Assembly: GCF_000499845.2 (NCBI RefSeq)
Contig: NC_023758.2
Location: forward strand, 15,802,927-15,866,926
Length of the DNA: 64,000 bases
Reading direction: 5' to 3'
Source of the DNA: Phaseolus vulgaris
Lineage: Eukaryota > Streptophyta > Magnoliopsida > Fabales > Fabaceae
The notes under the pieces were generated by a model. The model did not search any database. It was not told the origin of the DNA and worked only from the letters and a program-made list of their open reading frames with translations. The translations under genes and the position numbers were made by a program. Shown here piece by piece: positions 48,101 to 58,460 of this stretch. Within the stretch, counting starts at the first letter, position 1. Each line of letters starts with the position of its first letter.

Positions 48101-51100
48101 GTCCGCTCTAACAGATTTCTCTCCTCCCTCCGACATCCTGCCCCCTTTCTTGATGTCCCGCAACATTTCTTTCAGGTCCAGCATGCTTTTCTTCAACCCA
48201 GTAATGTATGCTCTCATTTCCGCAATCCACCTTCCTTGTTCGTTGGTCAACTTCTCTAATGCAGCCGTCCTCTGTTCCATCCTCTCTACCTCCCTCTCTG
48301 TTTTTTTTGGATCCGGCAGGTCGGACCAATTTGTTAGGAACCAAGAATTATAAAGAGAAGAAAACAAAAGGTTTTTATTGAATAGAAAGAAAAGAACAAG
48401 AAATAGGAGAGCACTCTCTCCTTCAAGGGCTTCCCCTTCACAAAGAGCTAAAGCTCAATCTACAAAAATATTACACACTCCCCTTCCCCTCTCCTTCTTT
48501 CTTATTTATATCTAACTAGCAAAACAAATAACTAACTCATGATTGTTCTAATTCTAACTAACTCCTCCTCTATGTGTATCCTAACATGGATGGAGTTCAA
48601 ATTTATAAACAAGACAAGGTTACACCACACAGGTTTTAAAGCACACTAGTTAAAGTGACTTAAAAGTGTAAAATCCAGCATCAAGACCAAGGCTTTGTAA
48701 AAAGGGATTTTGTTTTTACTCGTACTAGCCAAAGTTACCAATGCCTCCAACTGGTGACCCCAGTCTTCTAATGGTCCATGGTAAAATGCATAATACTGAT
48801 CTCCTTCACCTATATCTAATTATTTACATTAATAATTGATGACCAGAATATTAACCTTCTATTTTACTTTTGGTACACAGCAGCAAACTCCTAAATTTCT
48901 CAATAATCATCGTGATATGCAAATACCAAAAACAGAAAGTTGCAGTGATTTGAGGTAGACAAGGCTACGACAGAAAGAAATAATTTTGAATGTGTAATCC
49001 TTATATATATTATGAATAAAAATGTTTCTATATTTCATCAAGATATGTTCCCAACCTGCAGATAAAGAGATGAAATAACATTGAAACTAAAAACAAAGTA
49101 TTGCATTATTTTACATCTACATCACGAAATACATAAAAAATAATTTATACACACCTCAAACCTAGGTATATTTCTTCTAGTTCCTCCTTCAAATGCAAGC
49201 ACCGGTAAAAATGCTATAGCTGGTCCTTTTATGTCCACAAGAAAGTTCTGCACAGAAATAAATCGAGATTTTATCATAGGAAAAAACCCAGATCTGGATG
49301 AAACATATTTGAATTATTTTCAAGCAACCATAAAAAAGTACAACAGTTGACACAAAACCAAGCAATCCCTTCATTTTCTGTTACACTGGTAAATTCCTTT
49401 TTAACCATTCAATTGACATTTATATGTTATTAGTTAAGATAAGCCACCTTTGATTATCAACGACTTTGTAGAAAGTCTTAGAATTTGGATCTCAACCCCC
49501 AAAATCAATTTGTAAGATGAGACCTTCACTTCACGTATATTCTAGATTTTAACTATATCACTGGTTGATGTTGGACTACACCACTCTTGAGGCCGCTATT
49601 ATGACAACCCGAAAGGGACTGCAACTAAGGCAGGCTAGGTGTGAGTGCAATTAAGACAATTGTCCAACAAAAAGAAAGCAAGTAAACAAGAGAGAAAGCA
49701 ATCATAAACAATGTTATTAGTCTCTTGCTTTTTCCGTTATTCCATTACTTTTGTTCCTGGTTTGCTTTCTTGACGTGTCTTTGTAGGAAAAAAACTAATG
49801 GTTTTGGAGAAGGGTAATGCCACCATGTCATGGCTAATTCTCTTTTTCAGTCCTTAGTCCTCATTAACAACTTAAGACAGTTAAATACTCACAAAAAACT
49901 TAAAGCAAACAAGAAAGCTTGAAAAAAGAATTTAGAAAATTCCTTACATCTGATCTGCTGTCTACAACAATTCCAAGTACAGAATCCTCTGCATGTGGCA
50001 AATACTGAAAAAAATTGAACAAAATCAGAGTATTGACAAAAAAAGATAGCACTGTTCAGCAGAAACATTAAAATCCTACTCTGTAGAACAAAGGAAAATT
50101 ACATAACATAATCCAATGCTGAAAATAGAAAATGAAATTTATAGGCATTATAAAATAGTTTTCTGCAAGAATACAAACTGTTATTCACCTTAAAAGCAAG
50201 AACTTAATTCCCACATGATATTGAATATGTATGAAACTATGAACTGAAATGGTGCTCAAAACTACACATATTTAGCCTAATTTCATGATTGCAATTAAAA
50301 ATTTACATAATTCAAGAGGGCGTAAAACAGACCCAATAGGTAAAGTTCTTCCACAAATTTCATGACAGATATTACCTTCCAATGTGATAACAAACAAATT
50401 TTGATACTTACAAATGACATTACACTGAAAACCAAAACAGTTGATTTGAGGATATTATTCCCACCATCTTTGGGTTTAGCCATCTTGTTCTAGATTAAAA
50501 TCATATTAGCCCCTTCTACTAAAAATGCTCCATTAGTCCATGAAAGATAAACACATGCTTTATTTGAAGTCGTTTATTTACTGCTATTTGACAGCGAATT
50601 CATATAGCACTAAGAAAGAATCATATTAACCAGTAGCAATGAAAAATCTGTATTGTCATGTCAACCAAAGCCATGCCTTTACACTTTAATACACAGAACA
50701 TGACCACAGCATCATACTCACCCTCTTCTGAGAATTTTCAACCCAGTATTTATTGGGCTTTGAGAAACTTAGTCTGCCAGCCTTCATTACAGAAATTGCA
50801 TCACAGTCCTAGAAAATTGACACAGATGAGAATCAATATATTTAACAGGCTTGAATAGAATGAAAAAATGCAAGAACTATCATCATCCATACTTTGAGGA
50901 GATCAGTCAACAAATACAAAAATAAAAAACAATACACCCTGAAATTTTACGCAAATGAAAATTGAGTTCCATATTACATCCTCCCTAAACAGAAGAAAAG
51001 CCACTTTATAATTTCTGAGAGAAATAAGCATTGTGTTGACAAAATGATTTAAAAACTCAAGAGAGCTAGTAAATGTGCCGTGTCTAACATATTATAAACT

Positions 51101-51593
51101 AGAAAAGAAAAATAAGACATCCTAAAATTAGTTATAGGTTGATAAGCACACAAACATAAGAAAAATCATCTCTTCAAAGGGACGATAACCAAGCCACTTA
51201 AGTACTCCTTGGAAAATGCCATGTTAGTTTATGTGAGACTTCAGCACCCGATAAGTCTCTATCATTGTCCACAATTATGTGTGTGTGCAAGTGAGAGACA
51301 GGAATCAAATGTCAAATTGTCAATGAATGTTCTAAATTTTAAAAGAACCAAAGACCTACCTGTCGTAGACCACCTCCAAGTTTAATTGTCTGGTTTGTCA
51401 TGCTAGACAGGTCAAGAATCACATCTCCAGGGCACTATACAATCATTGACATAAATTATAATTAGCATAAAAAGCAATGCTCAGTGTTGTATCCATACCC
51501 AACAGAGATTGACAAGGGCTTGAACAAAGGACAAATACTCACCACTAATTGATCCACTAAATTAGCAAAGTAGCTGGAGGGTTTTGTTTCCAT
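45109..51593 (-). CDS. RRP40: RRP40 (EXOSC3-like) RNA exosome cap subunit, 9 coding exons
   Basis: S1/KH cap protein of the exosome, which helps feed RNA to 3'-5' degradation and processing in nucleus and cytoplasm. Minus-strand exons: 51593-51543, 51434-51360, 50808-50722, 50004-49948, 49247-49155, 45814-45742, 45601-45526, 45449-45359, 45228-45109. All introns are GT-AG, phases agree, and the total is 240 aa, normal for the plant protein. The N-terminal domain has CPGDVILDLSSMTNQTIKLGGGLRQ-like sequence (residues 18-42). The S1 part ends in NPGMNPELSC (134-143). The KH-type domain has the G-x-N-G motif GLNG at 195-198, and the C-terminus is SDAQQRIMVEKLLKRIQ. Intron 5 is 3.3 kb and carries element J. 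The reading frame looks functional. Confidence 0.93.
46140..46620. repeat. Two diverged copies of a repeat in RRP40 intron 5
   Basis: A segment at about 46150-46290 (AACCTAACCCAAAATACTAG, then GGTGAGAGAGTC and CAAGTAGTTCATC) is echoed at about 46450-46560 (GACCCAACCCAGAAGACTAG, then GATGGGAGAGTC and CAAGTAGCTCACC). Probably remnants of an old dispersed repeat; the family was not identified. Confidence 0.5.
46995..47188. repeat. 97-bp tandem duplication in RRP40 intron 5
   Basis: 46995-47091 and 47092-47188 are two adjacent copies, apparently identical, ending a few bases before the element J insertion. Confidence 0.88.
47198..48586 (-). mobile_element. Element J: short LTR retrotransposon in RRP40 intron 5
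   Basis: 1,389 bp with LTRs of 252 bp (47198-47449) and 255 bp (48332-48586), TGTTAGGA to TCCTAACA, flanked by TGGAT at 47193-47197 and 48587-48591. Read on the minus strand, each LTR has a TATA-like box and then AATAAA in the right order, so it shares the orientation of RRP40. The likely primer site on the minus strand follows the 5' LTR (TTGGTCCGACCTGCC, ending at 48331). LTRs differ at a few percent by eye. It has no pol and is therefore non-autonomous. Confidence 0.9.
47861..48280 (-). CDS. Element J gag-like coiled-coil ORF
   Basis: A 139-codon frame starting MEQRTAALEKL inside element J. It is Lys/Glu-rich and coiled-coil-like. It contains two copies of a 27-residue unit (LKEMLRDIKK.. 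and LKELLRNNKK.., each followed by RMSEGGEKSV). The start resembles the N-terminus of some plant Gypsy gag proteins, but no gag core or zinc knuckle follows. The frame is open further upstream into the LTR; the internal Met was chosen because it follows the primer site. Function unknown. Confidence 0.5.
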   Translation of the reverse strand: MEQRTAALEKLTNEQGRWIAEMRAYITGLKKSMLDLKEMLRDIKKGGRMSEGGEKSVRADITLKELLRNNKKSDRMSEGGEKSVNDEEKKTRDVEEGLAMKNHTLCSEEKTKNEVRFVKETEMRRAEEDASIKRMKTVL

Positions 51594-52000
51594 TTATTAG
51601 AACAGAAAGGAAGCAGAATAAATGACGCTTGACTAGGAAGAAGTTCCAATCCAACAACTTGTAATTTGTACTGTGAAAATCATCCAACATTCAAATGTAA
51701 GTTTTCACATTCCAGCTAGCAACAAAATTTCGTTCATTTCGACTTGAGAATCACATGAGTAAAATTATCATTCAATCACATGAAAGAACGCAGAAAATCA
51801 ATTTCATTTGAAAAATTTCAAAATGGTTGTAACAATGCCAGCAGAAAACATCTCACATTATATTTAATAAAAAAATATAATTTATATATATTTTAAAACA
51901 ATAACAGAATTAAAGATACCTAGAATTGTTGCCAGAGAAGAGGAGCAGTGTTTGCTGCCTCAAAACAGTGTGCGCAATGCAAGTGAGTCGCAATATAGGG
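51594..52000 (-). other. 5' untranslated region of RRP40 with probable intron
   Basis: A likely leader exon lies at about 51919-52000 (minus), ending CTAG before GTATCT. A matching acceptor (CTTCTTCCTAG) ends at about 51635, leaving a ~40-nt leader exon before the ATG. This is inferred from splice-site appearance only. Confidence 0.5.
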
Positions 52001-52299
52001 TTTGGTTTTGGTTATGAAAAATCACAAAATTGGAAAACCCATAGTTTAAATAGATACCCTCTTGAAATTATTTTTAATTAGGTTTTCCATTAAAATTTAT
52101 TAACAGATAGAAGATAGAAATCTAACAACTTTAGGAGAATTTTTTTATCTATCTGATAGAATATTTTAAACATATCATGCATATTAATACTATTTAAAAA
52201 ATATCATTTTCAAGAAAATAATATTCAAAGGGATAAAAAAAATTATAACCAAAGGCTTCAACATCCTATCTACTCTAATATACCAATAAGAGTATATCA

Positions 52300-52320
52300 T
52301 CAATTATATCAGGCTCAATA

Positions 52321-52352
<32 letters not shown>

Positions 52353-52854
52353 TGCACAATAATGTAACAAAAATTTAAAAATAATATTATAATTCTACCT
52401 GAATATGATAGGTTATACGTTTTTGTCTTAAATATAATTATTTGAACTAATTCTAATCAAATTATCATAAAAATATATATATATATAGATAGATATATCA
52501 CCAATTACTATATCTACAATATAATACTTGTATATAATATATTGCCCATCAATGTAACATAAAATTCTCAAAATAATATTATAATTCTAATTGAATATGA
52601 TGTGTTTGGTTATATATTTTTGTCTTAAGTATAATTACAACATTAAACTAATTCTAATAAAAATCATAATATATATATATAATAAGGATATATTACCAAT
52701 TATATCACGTATCTACAACATAATACATGTATATAATATATTGTACAACAATTTAACATAAAATTCTCAAAATAATTTTATAATTCTAGTTAAATATGAT
52801 ATGTTATACTCTTTTGTTTTAAATATAGTTATAAAGGTTCAGTAAAAAATCATC

Positions 52855-52892
<38 letters not shown>

Positions 52893-52900
52893 ATTAAATC
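52300..52900. repeat. AT-rich minisatellite, three ~190-200-bp units with (TA)n
   Basis: ATTG(C/T)(A/C)CA..AAT(G/T)TAACA..AAT..ATTATAATTCTA recurs at about 52351, 52541 and 52740. Each unit also holds a (TA)n tract (about 52325-52350, 52472-52490, 52668-52682, 52858-52890). It lies upstream of RRP40. 52000-52300 and 52900-53590 are AT-rich with no gene seen. Confidence 0.7.
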
Positions 52901-53590
52901 ATATTATTAAAATAATATGATGAATTATAATTGAATTTGTAGGAATTTTCATCCAAATCTTAATGAAAGCATACAATTAATCACTTAAAAAAAATTAATC
53001 CTTGACACATAGAAAACTTTATTAATAAAATCCAATCTTATTTTCTTATATATGAGTGGTTTCTCGCATATCTTTATGTACGGGTGATTACTTGCGTAAT
53101 GGTAACAGAAGAATCTTTCTTATTCATTATCACATGAAATCTTATATATTTTTGTGATTAGATCATTGGTGTGAAGTATAAGATATCACACTCTCTTAAT
53201 GCCTTTATGTTTAATAACAAAATATTATGACTTAATACCATCATAGATATCACGATCATTAAAACATAAGAAAAGAATACTAAATTGTGTTTTTTTAAAA
53301 CTTTCACAATGTATATCGTCTCATAGTAAGTGATCAAACGATCTGTCAAAAATATTTTCAGAGATTGTTTACAAATATTTAATTCTTTCACTATTCTAGT
53401 TTAGTAATATACAATGAACAAAGACAAGAGAAAGAAACATTTACTGTACAAGTTTTATATTGGTTCGTCTGATATTGTAGACTACATCCAATTTTCAATC
53501 AACAGATTGAGTTTCACTATGTTGAATATTGTTATAAGTTATAAACTGAGTATTATTTGGAACACAACCACTCATCGCTAAAACTCAAGT

Positions 53591-54790
53591 ATTACCTATT
53601 AGAATGACCTTAGGGGAGCCTTGAGACGCCGCCATATTCCCTCATACTATAATAGGGAGTTGATGGACAACCTCCAAAAACTCCAACAGAAGAGTATGAG
53701 TGTAGAGGAGTATAGGCAAAAGATGGAGCTCTACATGATGAAAGCTTTTATTAGGGAGGAAGAAACCACCACCATTTCTAGGTTCCTTAGTGGAATCAGT
53801 CTTGAAATAAGAGACAGAGCAGAACTTTTGCCCTACAGGGACTTGAATGACTTGATCTAACTTTGCATAAAAGTTTAGCAACAAAGTTTGAGAAAAGGAT
53901 CAAGTCGCAAGGAGAGTTCTTACTCTGGCTCCTATCCCAAGAAGGAGTATAAGAAAGAAATGGGAGATAGTTTCTCTAAAGATAAATCTAAGATAGAAAC
54001 TTTTAAAAGCCTAGAAAGAGGAAAAGGAGTGTCCACTACCCACACCCGCACTGGAGGTATACAATGTTTCAAATGTCTTGGTTGAGGTCATATAACATCC
54101 CAATGTCCAAATAGGAGAACCATGATCATAAGGAGCAAAGATGAATATAGCAGCCAAGAAGATGAGTCTAGTAGGGGAGAAAAAAAAGAAAAGTGTGAGA
54201 GAGAATATCCTTGTGAGGGGGAATTATTGATGATTAGAAGAACCCTCAACAATCAACCTAGAATGAAGCATGAAACACAAAAAGAGAACATCTTTCATAC
54301 AAGATGTAAAATTTTAGAAAATATTTGTTCTCTCATTGTGGATAGTGGCTCTTGCTGCAATTGTTGTAGCACTGGTTGAAAAGTTTGATCTACAAGTTAT
54401 ACCCTACCCTAAACCTTATAAATTACAATGGATGAATGAAGATAGGGATTTAACTATTGATAAGCAGGAAAAAGTCAGCCTTTTTGCGGGGAACTATAAA
54501 GTTAATGTTTTATGTGATGTAGCATCCATGGAATTCGGCCACATCTTATTGGGAAGACCATGGCAATTTGATAAGAAAACCTCCCATGATGGTCTTACCA
54601 ACAATATTACTTTTACTCACAAGGAGAAAAAGTTTGTACTTTATCCATTAACACATTCACAAGTGGTAGAGGACCAAGTACAAATGAATATGAAAAGAGA
54701 GAATAAAAAAATCGAAAATCAAGGGATAGTCCTTAGGGACAATACTGAGGCTTGGGAGAAGAGTTCTCTTTCCCACAAGGTCATTTAGAT
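53591..54790 (+). pseudogene. Element K: decayed Gypsy gag and protease
   Basis: Plus-strand gag (RRRHIPSYYNRELMDNLQKL, then RFLSGISLEIRDRAELLPY), a zinc knuckle with a stop where an aromatic residue belongs (CFKCLG, stop, GHITSQC, about 54065-54105), and a protease segment with SLIVDSGSC and GHILLGRPWQFD. A frameshift near 54360 separates the protease halves. No LTR was recognised on its left. Confidence 0.8.
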
Positions 54791-54879
54791 ATAACAAAAT
54801 CTTGAAAAAACTAAAGTTAAAAAAATACTTCTATCTAAACAACCTTCATACCTCCTTTTTTGTAAATGAGCACTTACAT

Positions 54880-55406
54880 GCACTGTCACACTTTCAAAAT
54901 CTAGTATTTTACCTCCTAAAGTCAAGAGTCTTATGAAAGAATTTGAAGATGTATTCCCTAAGGAAGGACCAATTGGACTTCCACCTTTTAGGGGTATAAA
55001 ACATCAAATTGATTTAGTACCGGGAGCTAGTCTACCAAATAGATAGGCATGTAGGACTAATCTTGAAGAGACCAAGGATATAAAATCCCAGGTTCAGGAA
55101 TTTTGGAGAAAGGTTGAGTCCAAAAGAGCCTAAGTCCTTGTGTTGTACATGTTTTGTTGGTGCCTAAGAAATATGGCAAGTGGAGAATGTGTTGTGATTG
55201 TAGAGCCATCAATAACATCACCATCGAATGTAGGCATCCCATTCCTAGACTCGATGATATGCTTGATGAATTGCATGGGTCCATAATATTGTCCAAGATT
55301 GATCTCAAAAGCGATTATCACCAAATAAGAATCAAAGGGGGTGATGAATGAAAAACTACTTTTAAGACCAAGTTTGGACTATATGAGTGGTTAGTGATTA
55401 CTACAT
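54880..55406 (+). pseudogene. Element K: start of reverse transcriptase
   Basis: The pre-RT segment (PPFRGIKHQIDLVPG-like), then [36 protein letters not shown] and [19 protein letters not shown], then FKTKFGLYEWLV. The sequence departs from RT near 55396, so the catalytic YVDD block and all later pol are missing. Confidence 0.8.
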
Positions 55407-55411
55407 AGAAT

Positions 55412-56469
55412 TGATGACAAATTGGATGAACATGACTTAGACATTACTTGAACTTGATTCAAAAATTAAAATGAATCAACCAAATTGAAATGTACTAAAT
55501 GAAAAATATAAGAAGACTCAAATAAAATGCAAAGCAATCGGTCTACTCAATAGAAAACCTGCAAATGCAAACAGAATAGCTCAAGAATAATTGAACATAA
55601 TAGAATTTAAAACAAACATCATGGATTGATTAGTAAATTGAAATTGAAACAACAAGACAATCAATGACCACAATGAACAACAAGGAAATAAGAACAACAC
55701 AAAAATTAAAAGAAGAGAAGGCACTTAGCTCTTGAAGAACCAAAGCTCTTGATACCAAATGATAGGTGCCTTCATCTGAATTGCTTTCTTTCTTGGAATT
55801 TTGGAGGGATAAACTAGTGGAGGAAGTGGATTAAGGAAAGCTCCAATGAAGCAATGATTTCCTTGTAGGTGAATGAAGAGTAGGAAGATTGTTTGGTTGG
55901 GTCGTATCACTTGAAAAAATGAAGAAGAAGACCAAAGATGTCTATCCTATAAAGGTTTAGACAAGGGAGTGACTAGGCTAGCAACTTGGCAGCATAACAC
56001 TCTAAAACTGATCTTATGAAAATGCGAGTCAAACATCTTTTTATACAGGCTAGAGGTTTGACCAATCTTACACAAATTTGAGAGGGAAAATTCAAACTAA
56101 TTATGTTTGAATTAGGCACCTAAACTGAGTCACATTACAAGCATGTTCAAGTGTGCTTCATGTGACCTTTTTAGGTCTAAATGATTGACCTAGGTTAAAT
56201 GTGGGCTTCAATGAAATCCTAATTTACCCTAGATTTCTTTATAGATACCTAACCCCAACCCTAATTCACTTAAGAAAATTTACAATTAAAATTCCTATTC
56301 AAATTTTAGCAAGAAAATAAATTCTACTCTAGAAAACTTATACTAGGTTATGAAATTTTTGAACATGTATAAAAGGGTGTCTCTGCCATCAGTAGTAGAG
56401 TCCTAATCTTCTTGTATCTTCCTTGCCATAGCCCTAGTGATTGGTCATGAATTGAGCCATCTGCCATCA
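55412..56469 (-). mobile_element. Element L: LTR-type insertion (target duplication AGAAT)
   Basis: A 1,058-bp unit beginning TGATGACAAATT and ending CTGCCATCA, with TGATG/CATCA ends like the other Gypsy LTRs. AGAAT flanks it at 55407-55411 and 56470-56474. An internal match to a primer site (minus-strand TTGGTATCAAGAGC, about 55746-55759) just before TGATAGGTGCC at 55761 raises the alternative that 55761-56469 is the LTR and 55412-55760 is leader. TATAAAAG near 56366 (plus-strand view) is not decisive for orientation. Confidence 0.7.
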
Positions 56470-56474
56470 AGAAT

Positions 56475-57175
56475 ACTTACAAAGAAATATAATGAAGGAA
56501 GTCTTTCCTAATACTAAAGAGCAATTGGACCTCTCAAATTTATTTGAGGAAGTTATACATCATCACATTCCAAAGACAGAAGAGGAAGATAAAGTCCAAT
56601 AGGAGGTGGCTATAGAAAAAGATGCATACAGACCAGGGCAACCCCTAATGCTTAGAGATGTTAAATTGCAAATAGGGTTGAAGACAAAAGGGTCAAGATT
56701 ATGGGTTATCAAAGAACTCAAGACTAATGGAATCGTTGAACTTGAAAGCCCATACTCAAGAATTACTAAAGTTGTAACCAGGAAATTGTTGCAACAAATG
56801 TGTTGTTCACCTTGAAAGAAACATGTAAAGTTATATGACATTAAACAAGAGCTTATTGGGAGGCAACCCCGTACATATTTTTAGTTTTATGATGATTTGT
56901 AATTTTTGTTTTAAATTTTACTTCTAAAAACCTTGTTTTTATGCAGAGAAACTAGCCCAAGCGTCATATGTCTCGCATAGGCAAGTTTGACGACGTAAAT
57001 CCAATTTTTTTGTGCAGGGAACCTTGCCCAGGCACAATATATCTCTCCTAAGCAAGGTTGACGAAGTAAAATCAATATTTTTGGCAGGGAACCTCGCCCA
57101 TGCGTAGAGTATCTCACCTAGGCGAGTTAAGTTAAAAAAATATTGAAAAAGTAAATAAATAAAAAGTTATCTCTA
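56475..57175 (+). pseudogene. Athila-like pol end and post-pol region
   Basis: Plus-strand coding scraps (KEVFPNTKEQLDLSNLFEEV, then a terminal segment near 56606-56815 with GSRLWVIKELKTNGIVELE) look like the C-terminal end of a Gypsy integrase. The phrase ACATTAAACAAGAGCTTATT followed by GGGAGGCAACCC (about 56840-56868) is characteristic of the DNA after pol in Athila-type elements. Whether this belongs with element K or is separate is unresolved. Confidence 0.55.
56940..57125 (+). repeat. Three ~60-bp tandem repeats with CGCC/GGCG palindromes
   Basis: Three diverged units of GCAGGGAACC(T)CGCCCA..CG..AT.TCTC.C.TAGGCGAGTT, at about 56944, 57017 and 57084. A related piece (TCGCCCATGTGAGACAAATC..TTAGGCGAG) resumes at 58461 on the other side of LTR M. 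Confidence 0.6.
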
Positions 57176-57176
57176 G

Positions 57177-58460
57177 AGTAACATGACTAAGACAAAACTT
57201 GACATGATTACAAAATTAAAAGACACATCACAAACTTAAACAACAAGTGAAAGGAAGCTTAAGGTAAACTCTAGGAAGGATAATGCCATTCCAAAAGAGC
57301 AACCATACTCATAAGAAGAATGAGTGCTATAAACCTTTTCACAAACACTTGGTGTAAAAGAAAAACAGCAAGAATACTCAAGTAAAATTCTAAAACAGAA
57401 ACTTAAATTGCAAGAAATTAAAAGAGCTCTTGAAAAAAAAAAAAGTGCACACAACTCAACAATTAAACAAGAATGAACCTAAGACTCATGATACCACATG
57501 ATGTGATTCCAATAGCCACATAGAACAAGATTCTTGACATTCTTAGGAATCACCTTGAGCTGGAAAATATAGAGACACTTTTCTTAGAGTTGGATCATTG
57601 TTCTAAGACAAGAACTCACCAAAAACTAGTACCAAATCCCAAACTCATTTGGATGAACCAAATATTGTCAAATTGAATAAACAAAGAGAATGAAAGCTGG
57701 AATGACCGAACAGAATTAAACAACTAAACATATGAACCGAACAGAATTAAAAACAAAACAGAACATAGTGCTGGAAAATAGAAAAACCGAAACTGAAAAA
57801 CTCAAGAACACAAAGCAACATGAACAATTGAAGAAGAAGAAAGGAAGGAGAAGAGAATGCTCATGAAGATGGAAGGAGGATGGATGATCTCGCCACTAGA
57901 AGTGTGGAATGCTCCTAGATGAGAGTGATGCCGCCACTTGAGGACTCCATTGATCCATCAAGATAAGACTAGAGAAGAAGGCTCCAAAAGCTCTCCAAAG
58001 GTCACTCAAAATTTGAGTAGAGTTTTCTTAGATTAATTCCAATCTGAATTTTACAAAGAGAGCACCTCTATATATAGCCTAAGGTGCTGAAAAACTAAGC
58101 TAAAACATTTTAAAATTCCCTCCTAAACTATTCTAGAAACCGGCGCCTAAAACAAACATCCTATGGCACCTCCTATTCTACTCCTACACCTATCTACTAA
58201 TACACCCCCCTAAAGCTCCTAATTAAAATCTACAAGATGCTAAAACAAAAGAGGTTTCTAATGTTTCCCTCTAAGCACCTTCAACTAAAGAAATTACAAA
58301 AAGAGAAAATAAATGTCCTCTAGCTCCCAAAGCTTTGAACATGCTTCTTGTAATCCTTTGAGGTGGACTTTGACCTCCATGGGCGTCCTCCATTTGTGCC
58401 TCCACCTCTTCTTGAGCTTGATGATTGGCCTCCATGTCCTCTTGAGCTTGATCTCCATCA
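57177..58460 (-). mobile_element. Element M: truncated Gypsy element (leader plus 5' LTR)
   Basis: 57499-58460 is a 962-bp LTR of the A/B group (TGATGTG to CTCCATCA). On its left lies the primer site (minus-strand TGGTATCATGAG, 57485-57496) and about 310 bp of leader that matches the element A leader in inverse orientation. It then stops abruptly near 57177, so it is truncated. The LTR end encodes a pol tail with QAQE repeats and PQRITRSMFKALG on the minus strand. No target duplication is seen. Confidence 0.82.

Noticed and set aside
49440..49640. Possible dispersed repeat in an RRP40 intron (AAAATCAATTTGTAAGATGAG segment)
   Set aside because: It looks like a familiar legume repeat, but without termini or a second copy in the window it cannot be supported.
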